This document shows, in pieces, positions 1 to 12,800 of a stretch of DNA of 64,000 bases. The notes below the pieces were generated by a model, which saw only the letters and a list, made by a program, of their open reading frames with translations, was not told where the DNA came from and did not search any database. The translations under genes were made by a program, and so were the position numbers. The stretch is from Paragordius varius (Eukaryota; Nematomorpha), in NCBI GenBank assembly GCA_964247055.1, contig OZ176052.1, positions 5,394,001 to 5,458,000 on the forward strand, in the 5' to 3' direction. Positions within the stretch are counted from its first letter, which is position 1. Each line of letters starts with the position of its first letter.

Positions 1-393
1 ATTTTAGGTAGTTTATTAGATTTTAATTATTATAATAACATTTTTTATTTTTTGAGGATGTTCGATATTTTGGTTGATTTTTTTGTACAATTTTGTGAAT
101 ATAATATTTTTACTCTTTTTATTTTTGTGAATAAAATGGGTATAAAACTGATTATTCACTTTAGGCTGCTTTTTAAAAATTTATGATGTCATATTTGAAC
201 CATATCCAAAAAAGCCTTTGCTTTTTAGGCCGATCAATGGTTAATATATATTTTTTAGAATAACTTTACGAGATAAGGTTCATTACATTTCTAAGGGTTT
301 TTTTAAACCTAACTTTTATTTTTTCCGCATATAGTTTTCATAAAATTTGGTTTTTTACACTTTCTAATTTAAATTTTTTTACGTGAAAATAAG

Positions 394-2889
394 GTTTATT
401 ACATTTGGCAACGTAAAATGGATGACATAACGAGTCAAGTGGCTCCTGGAACCACTCATATGAGCAAGGAAGAGGAGGATAAATACCAACAGTTAGTCGA
501 TGAAAATGACGAAATTTTGGCCCAAATCGCGCAAGTTTAAAAATTGGCCAAAATAGTTTAAGTTTTTAAAAAAAAAGTTATTGGTTTTATATATTAAAAA
601 AGGTATATAAGAGTTGATGATTAATTTTATTTTAAAGGGACCATTGGCATCTTGTGGGCAAAACGCAAGAACTAAACACGAATATTTTTAAAACTTTATT
701 ATTTTATATTATTGTAATAATTATAATTGTGCGGACAAATTGATAAAACTTTATAAAAAAATTGTAATACAACCATACTTTACCATATAAACTCTTGACA
801 ACTATAAATTATTTTATGAGTGTTTTATTTTGCCATCCAAAATAATGAGTTAAATTAAACAATTTAAAGAGTATGATTGTCTTATTGTCCTTTAGTATGA
901 CGAAGGTTTTGTAAAATAAGATTCGTATAAACGTCAAGGTAGAAAAAATATCAAATTTTCGCATAAAGACATCATCAGGAGTTGTATAATAATTAGCAAA
1001 AAAAATTAAATTGATGTGACTAATCAATAATTTTAAAATTGACATATTGGACAAAGAAAAGTATTACAAAAAAACCGTTATAGTATGGCGCATGTAGCAA
1101 AATTTTTTTATAACGCACATATGTTTTATATTCACCCAAATAATAAAGAATAAAACATAAAAAAGCAATATCAATACTATAAAAAGGTTAAGAAATAAAC
1201 TATAATTTTTAATAAAAAAATTAGTCTCTTGGTGTATATCCCGCTTCTCTTCGCGCCTACTTAGTATGCATTTTTGTGAGCACTCTATGAATACATAATC
1301 TTTGGTTAGTTTGGATTTGAGCTTCTTTTCGACTGCTAGGATAACTAACGATTCAGAACTATGGTTTTCATCCAAACAATGTAAGAACGGGGCTGAATTT
1401 TTGCTTCTTACATGGTCTTTGAACCTCACCTTTATGTTTCTTTTCGACTGTCCTATGTACTTAGCATGACAGTTATTGGAATAAAACTGTATATTGTATT
1501 TTCAGATATCGCGAGTTTCAACATTGTGAGAACGTTTTGTAGTAAACTTTTAAAAAAAGTTTTCTTTTTAGAATTTTGCTAAGGTTGACAAGTGAAGTCG
1601 TACAGTATTTTCACCAGGGATATCACCAAGTGTCTTTAAAAATAATAATACATCAGTGTAGATCGGTTACGCTAATGGTGCCTGCAACACTACCAGACAT
1701 ATGTTATACAAATGAATCATAATCGTATCCTGGTATAATCCAGACTAGTCGTAAAAATGTATGCCTACCCTACAGCGGAATTTCTACCGACCTTGGCAAA
1801 ATTCAAAAAAGAATAAATAATTTAAAAGTTACTTTAAACCTAGAGCAAACGTTATCAATGTTGAGAACTCGCGATATTGCAATAATTGTCAAGCTAAGTA
1901 CCTTACATTTAAAAAGAGAGGTAAAGGTGAGGTAATATTCAGCCATATTTTTACATTGTTTGGATGACTAGATCGTTAGATATCCTAGCAATCGATAAGA
2001 ATTTTAAATCCAGACTAACCAAAGAATTTTTATTCATCAGTGCTCAAAAAAATTCTTACTAAATAGGCGCGAAAGAAGCGGGCATCACCCTTAGATTAAA
2101 TTTTTATCAAACCATAGTTTCCAAACTTCTATATAGTATTGATATTACTTTAATTTTTGTTTTATATTTTTATTATTTAGGTCCTATACATAAACATATA
2201 AGTTTATAAATTTTAGGCCACATATGCCATACTAGAACGGTTTCTATACTTTTCTTTGTCCATTATGTTAACTTTGAAATTGTTGATTAGCCACACATTT
2301 AATTTAAATTGAATTTAAATTTATTTTTACATTTTTGAACTTTATACTTCAAATATTTCCTGATGATGTCTTTGTGGGAAAATTTGAGTTTTTAATAGAT
2401 ATATAGTTATTTTCTACTTATTTACGACATGTATACGAATCATACTGTCCCTATTATTCACATTTTGTCTATCGAATTTCAATTTTTACTGTACAACTTA
2501 TTTTGGGTTAAATGGAATTAGAGACTTGATTTGTCAGCACATTTAATTGAAAGGTTTGTATCACAAAAAGGTTTAAAGTGTTTGATACCTTTCTAAAAAA
2601 TATTTTTATTTAGTTTTTACGTTTTGTCAATCCTATTTTTTATGTATTTAGAGTTAATGCAAATTTTTTGATGAATTATTAATTTTTCAGGGGCTCACAC
2701 ACATTTGAACCTTTTACTATTATCCATAATTAATCCTTTTATAACCAGTATCATGCGTTTGAAAACCAAAATAATTATAATTTTTAACATAAAATATTCA
2801 TCATGTTTTAGAAAGAGAAAAAGATTCAAGAATTGATGATGATGCTTAAGAGAAAGCAGGCTTTGGGTGAAATACCACTTTCCAAATAA
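394..2889 (+). CDS. 3' end of an unrecognised coiled-coil protein gene (partial)
   Basis: Two exons fit together in phase 0. The first ends at 534 before a gtttaa donor and is open from an ag acceptor at 393; an ATG lies at 418. The last exon is 2812-2889 after a ttttag acceptor and ends in TAA. The joined peptide is rich in charged residues (KEEEDKYQQLVDENDEILAQ, then KEKKIQELMMMLKRKQ) and looks like a coiled coil, ending in GEIPLSK. The join is supported by GC and codon composition unlike the flanks and by phase, not by a homologue. There is a faint resemblance to the coiled coil after the kinesin-1 neck, too weak to name the gene. The upstream exons lie beyond the left edge or were not recognised. 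The 2.28-kb intron carries two Penelope-like fragments. Confidence 0.5.
800..1560 (-). mobile_element. Penelope-like element fragment, 3' part with GIY-YIG endonuclease (copy A)
   Basis: On the minus strand, about 1500 down to 1200 encodes a GIY-YIG-type nuclease start, NCHAKYIGQSKRNIK, followed by a conserved-looking stretch with EHV-like DHV and HCLDENH motifs, as in the C-terminal endonuclease of Penelope-like retroelements. The rest down to about 800 is the element's 3' tail. The copy is a broken fragment with no reverse transcriptase. It lies in inverted orientation to copy B at 1690-2460, which shares the same sequence and supports a common origin. Confidence 0.65.
950..980 (-). other. 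possible relic of a hammerhead-ribozyme motif in Penelope-like copy A
   Basis: The minus strand reads CCTGATGATGTC, a short spacer and then GAAA, the order of the conserved hammerhead core (CUGAUGA, stem II, GAAA). Stem II cannot form well, so the motif is decayed or coincidental. The same motif recurs in copy B at about 2359-2384. Penelope-like elements are known to carry hammerhead motifs in their terminal repeats. Confidence 0.3.
1690..2460 (+). mobile_element. Penelope-like element fragment, 3' part (copy B, inverted relative to copy A)
   Basis: This plus-strand stretch is a diverged inverted copy of 800-1560. It extends slightly further 5', where a leucine-proline-tyrosine motif (CLPYSGISTDLGKIQKRINN) matches the spacer that precedes the GIY-YIG domain in Penelope-like elements. 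It is more decayed than copy A. The two 5' ends face each other across a short gap, the head-to-head arrangement often seen for these elements. Confidence 0.6.
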
Positions 2890-3916
2890 AAATTGACTTC
2901 AAAATTTGCTTAAATATTTTTTAGTGTGCAATATTTAGCTTATTTTATTTATCCTTATTTTTATAATCGATAAGTATTATTATTATCATAGTCACAATGC
3001 ATATATATTATTCAGTGCAATGCAAACCAATGCTAAATTTAGTCAAATTATTTATATATATATATATATATATTTATTGAAGAAAATCCAGATTTTTAAA
3101 CTTCTTTTATACATAGGATTACACAAATAAATGTTTGCTTTTGTAAAATATATAGCATTTAATTAATTTCCTCTTTTCAAAGGTCCATTTTTTGTAAATA
3201 TTATCGTAATACTAAGCGCTAGAAATTAGATTATCGATTGAAACTCAATCTTAATTAAAATATGTTGTTGTTTTGGATAACTATATAAATAAATATTACT
3301 ATACTAAACGACAGTCTTTATTCTTTTTATACTGAACAAATCATTTTCGTTTTTGAAAATTATCAAATAGATTACAATCGATATAATCATTTGAAAGAGT
3401 ATTCGACATTAAATTTTTTTAGCCAATTATATGCAAAATATATTTTAAAATTTAAAAATACTTAATAAAAACCTAAAAAGGTAAATTCGAATACGCTTAG
3501 ATAAGTTTTATTAATAGAGAGCAGGCGTAACAAGATACTGCTTGGCAGATGAATACTTTTTCTGAATTTTTTCAAAGGGAGAAAATATTAAATGCATGTT
3601 AATTTTTAGGAGCCATTATATTACCAATGAAACTTGTTTTAATATATTGACAAAATAAATGTTTAAAATCTGTTTTATTCATAAATATTTGAACCATGGT
3701 GATATCCTAGATTAGGGGAGGACAACACACGGCCGCAAAATTGAAAATCACCATTTGCAAAAGCTCACAAAAACTTAGAACATAGATATTCTTGTTATAT
3801 TTTTCTAAATTTGTCTATTCAATTGGCAAACACTAAAACATTATTATATTCTGTTTGCATTTTAGAGTCTTATGTTTGAAATCTAATAATTTATTTATGA
3901 ATGCCCTCCCTATTTA

Positions 3917-4092
3917 CAGTATGATTAAGTATACATTGCTAGCAGGTTATTTATTATTGTCAAATAGTAAATACAACAAAGGCAGGTTTATTTGGCTTAT
4001 AGTTATTTTTTTATTTTTACTATTTAGTCAATTATACTGCCTTTTGTTTTCTTTACTAATAACTTTCTAGCAATGTATACTTACTCATACTA
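3917..4092. mobile_element. MITE, CAGTATGA...TCATACT ends (copy 1)
   Basis: Terminal inverted repeats of about 25 bp (CAGTATGATTAAGTATACAT at the left, its near complement at the right) flank about 125 bp of AT-rich filler. A second copy with the same ends but different filler lies at 24356-24543. The CAGT termini are typical of Tc1/mariner-derived non-autonomous elements. The small reading frame inside (3855-4070) is spurious. Confidence 0.65.
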
Positions 4093-4182
4093 GACAAATG
4101 CGATCCGTCGGTTTTTTTAGTTAAAAATGCCCGCGAAACAATTTGTGTTTGACCATGTCCCAAGATTATATGTCTGATGTTA

Positions 4183-5579
4183 CAGTAATTGTTAAAATTT
4201 AATATCAAGAATATTTTTTTTAATCTGTGTGGCATTTTTTTATCCTTTTAAAAGTTGTACAAGTATACAGTAGCGTATGCAGTAAAAGATTGTTAGTGCA
4301 AAATAATCTTAATGAACACAAAACAGGGGGATATTATGGATATGTTTATAAATAGGACTGAATGATAATTAATATATGAAAATTGTCCCCCTGTTTTGTG
4401 TTCATTAAGATTATTTTGCACTAACAATCTTTTACTGCATACGCTACTGTATATTTAAATGTACATACATGTCCCTTTTAACACATATATGAGAGATATA
4501 TTAGCATTATGTCCCCCTTCTCGCTACATATCTTATTAGAGAAATGGTAACATTGCATATGTGTTGTGCCTACTTCGATAAATAATTAGTGATATATCAT
4601 TTTTTTTATAAAATTAGGTATTAATCAGCATGTTATGTGTTGTGCATACTTTGATAATTAATTTATAAGTTTGATATATATTTTTTTATAAAATATTAAG
4701 TTTTTATCAATTTATTAAAAAGATATTTAGAATTAATGTATAGCTTTTTTGAAGTAGATAGTATAGATGAAAGTTTGCCATCAACATCAGATTCAAACTA
4801 TGGATAACCCAGACTCCAGAGATCAAAAAAAATTTTTTAATCGTCATTTTAGGTCAGTATTGGTGTAAAAGAAAGATAGAAAAAGCCATCCATTTTTTTC
4901 CATTACACAATGAAAAACCAAGTCGATGGATGGTTTTGTGATTTCTTAGATATGTCAGAATCAAGCATAAATAAATTGCGACAAAAGTTTATGCGAGGAG
5001 AGTCAATGATCCTCACTAAACAGGGCCGAAACAGGAAATAGGATCCACTAGAAACAGAAAATAATTTTAAATAAATAAATGATATTATTTTACCATTTTT
5101 CGTGACATTTCCCAGTTTAACTAATTTTAGGTGAAATATAATGTTTTCTAGCAAGCAAAATCAAAATATTTAAATATGTATAATACCAGTTTTATTGATA
5201 AGCGATCTATGCTAATTCCAAATATATTTTTTTATAGTTTTATATGATATCAGTTATAATTTTCTGAAATATCTTTATAAATTGATAAAAACTTAATTAT
5301 TTCTAAAAAAAATATATATCAAACCTAAAAAATTAATAATCGAAGTAGGCACAACACATCTGTAATGTTACCACTTCTCTAATAAGATATGTAGCGAGAA
5401 GGGGGACATATTGAATGTTAATATATCTTTTATATATGTGTACCGAAAAGGGACATGAATGTACATTTAATAAATATGTAAATGTATATTTTATATACTT
5501 GTATAACAACTTTTAAAAGGATAAAAAATGCCACATAGATAAAAAAAATATTCTTGATATTAATTTTTAACAATTACTG
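4183..5579. mobile_element. Tc1/mariner-like element with long inverted repeats and transposase remnant
   Basis: TA dinucleotides flank ends reading CAGTAATTGTTAAAA and its complement. The inverted similarity runs inward for roughly 350 bp per arm; for example the segment at 4458-4600 is the complement of 5340-5480. Between the arms, about 4936-5041 reads on the plus strand FLDMSESSINKLRQKFMRGE and then KQGRNRK, which resembles the helix-turn-helix and following basic motif at the N-terminal end of Tc1/mariner transposases. No catalytic domain is visible, so the element is non-autonomous. A younger palindromic element is inserted in the left arm at 4268-4449. Confidence 0.7.
4268..4449. mobile_element. 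perfect palindromic MITE nested in the left arm of 4183-5579
   Basis: The 182-bp element starts CAGTAGCGTATGCAGTAAAA and ends with the exact complement. The two 63-nt arms match perfectly by eye and are separated by about 56 nt. TA target-site duplications flank it (4266-4267 and 4450-4451). Removing it restores the alignment of the outer element's left arm with its right arm. Arm identity indicates a recent insertion. Confidence 0.85.
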
Positions 5580-5607
5580 TAATTATGTTATTGTTACATT
5601 ACTATGA

Positions 5608-5695
5608 AGTTTAATGGCTGATTACTTCACACTATAGTAAAGCAATTTGCAACACATTAGTGTATGGAAAACAACTAAAATGCATACTGTAATTA
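5608..5695. mobile_element. half copy of the TTCACACTATAG palindromic MITE
   Basis: The stretch running from TTAATGGCTGATTACTTCAC to about 5695 matches the left arm of the palindromic elements at 28076-28232 and 55131-55272. The right arm is absent, so this is a truncated copy. Confidence 0.55.
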
Positions 5696-6829
5696 AATGG
5701 CTTCAAACATTTTGGCTAAATTCAAATAAAAATATTATGAATAAAATAATTTATTCTATTGTTAGAGTAAGAAAAACATGCTATCCCCTAAAAATATGGG
5801 AAAATCAATCATATAATAATTATAAGAATATTATGTTTGAGGTATAAAAATTTAGATAGCATAGTTAAAAAATTCAGGATACATCTAATATAAAGATAAG
5901 TCATTACATAAATATAATAAATTTGTCATGATAACCTTTTTATAATGTTGTGAATCCTAATGGGTAAAAAATCAAGTTTATAAAGATATAAAATTGAGAA
6001 GGTCATTTTAAACACAGTTTGCATGATACAATAAAATTAAAAATAGTAAAAAATTAATAAAACCGTGTTTTCTTCAGCTTAAAATTTATATATATATATA
6101 TAAATCAATCACATCTAGAGAGCTGATATTTTTAATTGAGAAAGATATATAAAATATATATGTATCTAAAAATAGGCTGTAAATATAGAAGAATACTTTA
6201 ACATTCAAAAATATGGACAGAATTTGGATTCCTATTTAAGTATAAAAAGTACAATGATAAAAATATTATGCATAGTTAGTTCTCTGTTTTGTTGGATAAA
6301 AATATATCATAATACCGATAGATGTATGGTGGGAAAAACTATTGTTTTTGGTTATATGGTCTCATAATTTGCAAAAAATTAGATAATAAACTTTTTTTAT
6401 AGACAAAATTATAAATGATGAGTAACAAACATGGTTTGTTGGAATGTTATGAATATATATATGTAATCTCAGAAACTCTTGTTCATTAGACGCATAAAAT
6501 GCTAAAAAATGCAATATATCCATTTTCAATAATATTTTGTCACATATATCTCTGATTGATTATAAGATAAAAATATAACATTTAATAAAAACTTAATAAA
6601 TTGCTTGAGTATTGAAAGATATTAATTTGTATCATGTAAATGAATATCATTTGGTATTACAATTATATATAAATATAAATTTATTTTAAATGTAGTGCAT
6701 TTGAAATAAAGCTCCTCCATACTCTATACAGCCTAAAAAATCAATATGCATCCCGCACAAGGCGATTAATGAAAATTACGCATTTACGAATTTAGTTCAT
6801 AGTAGGCAGAAAAATCACTGAGTGTTCGC
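5696..6829. other. AT-rich intergenic stretch
   Basis: No exon, RNA gene or repeat family was recognised between the half MITE and the HINFP stop codon, which closes the convergent interval between the coiled-coil gene and HINFP. Confidence 0.5.
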
Positions 6830-9800
6830 CTAATCTAAAAATTTGATTGGATTCAATAGATGATAAGTAGTGGCATTACTAGCGATATTACTTAAATTAA
6901 TCATATTATTTGATCCGTTTTCTTGAATACCGATCAGCTGTTGCCCTTCAGGATTTAGAGGCCCAATATTACGGTACATAAGGTTCATAGGGTTTTCATG
7001 GTGTTGTGTCCTGCTGTTAGATTCAATAATTTCCCCCATATTACTTCTTCTATTGGAATCAGTATTAGCACCGACACCCCCACCACCACCAAGGAAAAAG
7101 GATGAAATTTGATTCTGGTGTTGCTGAAGAACCCCGTTATTTCCCAAATTTTGAAACATGGGAATACAATTATTGTTGTTGTTGACATTCATGGAGGAAG
7201 TATTCTCCAAAGATAGTATTTTACCACCATTGTTCATGATTAAATTGTTGTAAGAAAAATTTGATTCACGTGATGATGGTTCATCTTGATGCATTCTATG
7301 CAGAGTTGGTATCATTGATGAAGAATCAATGTTATTATTCATATTAAGATTATTTAAATTATGATTGTTATGTAAAAAAGATTGGTGATTATTTCCCCCC
7401 ATCATATTAGTAAGTGAATTAAAATGTGTCAAATCCTGAAGGGATGCTATATTTTTAAGGTAGGAGGTTATGTTAATATCCGATAGGATGGTTGAATTAT
7501 TCCCTAAACCAAAAATCTTTGATGATACATTATTAGTGTTAAAATTATTATTATTGATTTGATAAGAATTTGACTGTTGCTGAAGCAACAATTTATTGGC
7601 TATCGATTGAGCTTGTACCAAGAGTGCAGCATGGTTAGGTTGATCTGACGAGGTGCCATCGGCCTTGCCTTTGCATAAAAATAAAATTAACTTATTACAT
7701 ATTTAAATAATTATATAAGATTGAAATCCAATTCCCTTGGAACGAATCCCAATTCGCAAAAACTATCAAATCATAATCCGCTTTCAAAGAAAAGTAGCCG
7801 GCAAAAAATGACAAAAAGATCACTATTTTAAACCCGTTATCAACTAGTATTGGTTGGCATGACAATGCAAGATTTTTGTACATAAGCTTATATAAAAATA
7901 TGATCATATCAGGGAAAATCAAATGATTATAGATTAGCTTTAAACAAGTGGTTTAGGCTATGTGAGGATGTTTATCACTAATATAATGATGTGCAATGGA
8001 TTTATTTTATAGTACATCTAACAAATTATATTTCCCGAATATAAACTTTTTCATTCTAAACTGATGTTTTTAAATAATAAATTTCCTAATATACTTGATG
8101 TTACTCGTGTATATTTCTAATTAATATAAATGTCCATGAAGATAAGCGCAGACTAGTAAGACAACACATATAAAAGGGAAAACCACCAAAAAAATCATTT
8201 TATAAAAAGAAAAAAAAGTCAACTCACAAAAAGTGCACATACTGTAATAAGGATATTTTTTGAAAAAATCGTCTGCTGGATGAGCTTATAGTTTTAAACC
8301 AATATAAATAAAACTTTAATTATATATGAAAAAAGAATCACACCTATTTTAAAAATTTATATTACCATTATTCGTTGCTCCGGTATGGTCATTAATGTCA
8401 CCACCGTTTCCAGTACTGTTATTAAGGATAATGGATGCAGCTATCCTTTGTACATCAAACAGGGGGGACAATAATTTTTCTTCAGCATTTTCGTGTTCTA
8501 GTTCCCCCAATTTTTCAGCCGATTGCAATTGATTATTGGGAGGACTTGAGTTAGAACCATCAAGTGTGGCCCTAAGTATGCTTGAAATATCATTTATACT
8601 ATTGACTGAAGAGGAATCAAACGGGTTTCCGCTGTTAGTGTTAAACAAGAAATCCATTGAAAGTATGGGTGGAACCGAGATATTATTGTTATTATTGTTT
8701 CCATTGTGATGATTATTATGCATTGCATGAAGGCTGGAAAAGGGAGTTAAACCCGTAACAGTACCGTTATTCATAACGCTATCGCTATTATCACCATTGC
8801 TACCTCCTCCTGTACTCATGAAACTCATATTGTGTTTATGATTAAGGGGTGAAACTAGGTGATTATTATTATTATTATTGATAGACAATCCTAAATGCTG
8901 ATTTGTAATATTATTATTGTTGTTTATAAAATCAATCATACTCTGTTGCTGGTGCAAGGATTGAGCAATCAAAACATCCGCACCATTCAATAATTGTCGC
9001 CTAAAATGGTTATCTTGGTTTGGTTCCATCATATTTGGTAACTGCTGACGACCGCCATGAAGAAAGTGTTGAAGATTTGCTGCATTTATATTATTGTTGT
9101 TATTATTACAATTATTAATTTGATTTAATATGTTAGAGGTTTCATTCATGCTGTTTGTATTGGGATTTTGATGATTACCATTAACAAAAAGAGATGGAAG
9201 CATAAAATTAGCAGAGAATTGGTTTAAATCAGAATTATTTGATGAATGCGCTCCTTGGTGTTGAAGATTTTGTCCAAAATCTTGGTGAGCAAAATTTAAG
9301 TCTCTCTGATTAAGTTGTGTCATGTCCATAAAACCATTAGGAATTTGACCTCTTTGTATTTGTAAAAGTTGTTGGTTTAATAGAGTATTATTATCATTAT
9401 TTGTGGTGTTATTCATGGAAGTTAAAATTGTGCTTGGTAATTGTGTTTCTTTGATAATACTGTTAGAATTATGCATATTGCTTTGGTTAGCTAATAATTG
9501 GTGGTCAGATTGGTTTTTAGAAACATAACCATTATTTTTTGATACATGTGATTTTATTGGTGTCGATGAATCTTTTGGATTCATCGGAAACTCTACTGGT
9601 TGAATGTGATTTTTATTGATGGAATTCTTTGTTTGTTGGGGCGTCTTTTGTCCCACTCCAGTGTTAGTAGAAGGAGATGGGGTGATGTGTTTTGGTAAAT
9701 TTTGGTAATTGGAAACAGAAGAAGCGTCCATAATAACAAGTGGTTTGATCCGGTAATTGCCATCATCATATAGTTGATACCTATAAGTCAATAATAGTTT

Positions 9801-12800
9801 TATTTAAATATCAAAAAATATAAAAGTTTTAATGAGGTCTATAAATTAATTGAAATAAAAAAAATGTTGTAATTAACAAAAATGAAAAAAAAAATTCAAA
9901 AATGTGGGTACATTTGTAAGTAGAAGTGAATGAACTTGAATAATTAAGCCTATTTAAAATTAGTAATATTTAAAATTTTCATACGAACTTGTTTTACCCT
10001 TATATCATGAAATTATTTTTTTATTAACATTTATGTTTATTTTTATGATCACAATTTTTGTCCAAAAATGATATAAATTTGTAAATTAATTTACACTTTT
10101 TAACTATATTTTTAATATATTTGTAAGTAGGTAGAAATATTGACCTGAATCGCTGATTTTGATACAAAAATTTATGAACTTTTTGCAAATGAAAGCTAAG
10201 TTTATCAGATCTTGAGTATTTTTTGTCACACATGTGGCATAAGTATCGGAGATTAGTTCTATTGTACTTCTAAAATATTTTATATAATTCATTTTAGATG
10301 AAATTAAATATAAATTGTTTCATATATATATATATATACCTTCCCAGCATTAGCACCACGTTTTTTGACAATTATGGATTCATTGGAAGCGCCAGCATTA
10401 CAATTTTCCACCAAGTTATCTTTTGGTTGTTTTTGATTTATTTTTTTGGTTTTACCATTTTTACTGACACTATTATCTGTGCTAGATGGGATCCTTACAT
10501 TCGTATTGACATTAGATGATGGAATATTATTGCCATTTTGATTGGGATTAACGGGAAGAGATGTAAACATTTCTTCTTTCTTTGATTCATTTATGTTAAA
10601 ACTTTTAGGCGTAAAATTATCAATTTGTTGATTGTGGTTAAAATTTAAGTTATTATATTGATTAATATTGGTTATGTTTGCATTGTGAGGCATTTGTAAG
10701 GGTGATGTTAGTTGAAAAGTATAATTGTTCATATTTTGATGATGGTTGTTATTGTAAAATCCATCCAGGTTATGATATATTTGTGATTGAATATGTCCGG
10801 CTGCATTTGGGTTTGAAGATGGAAGATAAGAGGCCGAACAAAAGTCACCATAATTAGAACCATTTATCATATAGTTTTGAGATGGTACATAATTTATGTT
10901 GTTACTATTTACGGTTCCTGAGACTGTTTTTTGGTGATGTGAAGGATATACAACTTTATCAATACCGGCTAAATTAATAGCATCTTTGATCAAAGTGTTA
11001 AGGGGTCCTTTATAGTTTGCTATATCTTTGGTGGTATTATTGCTATTTAAGTTGAGTGTACTTGTGGTCGCGATAGCATTGTGTGCATCAGAAACTTTAT
11101 GAGCCGATTTTGGGACACGTTTAAAGGTATATAGTTCAAGAAAATTTGGTAAGTGAACTTTGGATAATACCGTTTCTATCGATTCTACAATGTGTGCATT
11201 CATAATTGCTATTTGTTCAGGTGAAAGTTTTGAGGCTTTACCACTATTTTCAATTTCCAACAGATTTACACATTTTAAAAGACTTGATTCAGTGTGATCG
11301 CCATTTTTGTTTTCATTGGCTAAAAGGGTATCGGTATCATCAATATGATGATCAAGTTTGACATTATATATATCGGATTCATAATTGGAGGCAGGAGTAT
11401 TTGAATGCGTTATAGAATGGGGACTTTTGTCCTCTCCTAAGCACGTGTTTGCACCATTTTCTGGAGATGTGGAAGAAATTCCAATTTGTGATTCAAAATG
11501 GTCGTTGCCGATTTCGGAATTAATGGTAGAGACAGCATGGGAAGTTATTAGCCTTTCAAAATTCATATCGGTGCTTTGTGGACAAATGGTGGTAGTTTGT
11601 AACACAGATCGCAATATGGGAGAATTGTTATTGTTGCAATCATTGGTAATACTGTGATAAGTTAGGGGACATATTTTAATATTGTTGGCATTATATGATG
11701 ATGTTGATGAATTAGTCATTAACATAGGAGTTGGGAAATTCGCAACTGATTGTGACTCTATAAGTTTTAGATCAAAAATTAAGTTGTTGTACAAAAATTA
11801 ATAATATATTATAATTTATATCTAATCGCATATTACTCAATGGATTTAATAACTTTAGCTATACATAATTTTGGCAATAAACTTAACAAAAACCGCAGAA
11901 AATCGAATATGTGTATTTACCATAATTTTGTGCCATTTTATCATTATTCTCGAGATGGTTCGAGTTTTCACTTGTAGTATCAACAGTATTCATTAAATTA
12001 TCCATGGTAGATTGATTTGTCATCATTGTATTTTGGGGTAGAGATACAGTTACAAAAGCTAAATTTTCGTTTATTTTATTTTTGTCACCATTAATGTCAT
12101 GAGACATGGGAGTTATGAAAGGAAAAGTGTGAGCTAATCTTACATGACGAGCCAATACTTGTTCTGAATGACATTCATAATCGCAGGGTTTAACCCGTTG
12201 GGAAGTAATAGCAGTGGAAAGATTGGAATCTTTTTTGTTAGATGGTCCTATTTCACCGTTAATGTCAACATGAGGACTACTTGATGTATGCGTTTCACCT
12301 ATGCACGAGCAAATTTTATATAACATTGAACTTAGCATTCAAAATGTATGGACACAATACATGCAAAATACACTGAATTTACAGCATTCTAACGTCGATA
12401 TACCAAACTTACCTCCAATTATTGGGCCACCCCCAATCATTACTGCAGAAGATGTGAGCTTAGCCATGCAAAATGTAAATTTAATAAAGCACCTGGTCCC
12501 ACGGAAATCAAAACTGAAATGTACAAAAATATTTACCTATTTCACAGAGCTATTTAACCTGATTATAATGGAGGAAAAAATCCCAAACGACTGAAACCAA
12601 AGTGTCGTAATTCCAATATATAAAAACAAAGGCGACATGCTTAACTACGCCTCCTACAGACCATTAAAATTACTTTAACATGCAACCAAATTATTCTAAA
12701 TTATAAAAAGGAATATACGTCATCTTTGCTCGATTGACGAAACCCAAATCGGTTTCGAACAGGGTATCCGCACCTCTGATGCCATATTTATTCTTAGAAG

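Noticed and set aside
809-1054. 81-codon minus-strand reading frame as a gene
   Set aside because: It lies in the 3' tail of the Penelope-like fragment and is hydrophobic AT-rich filler.
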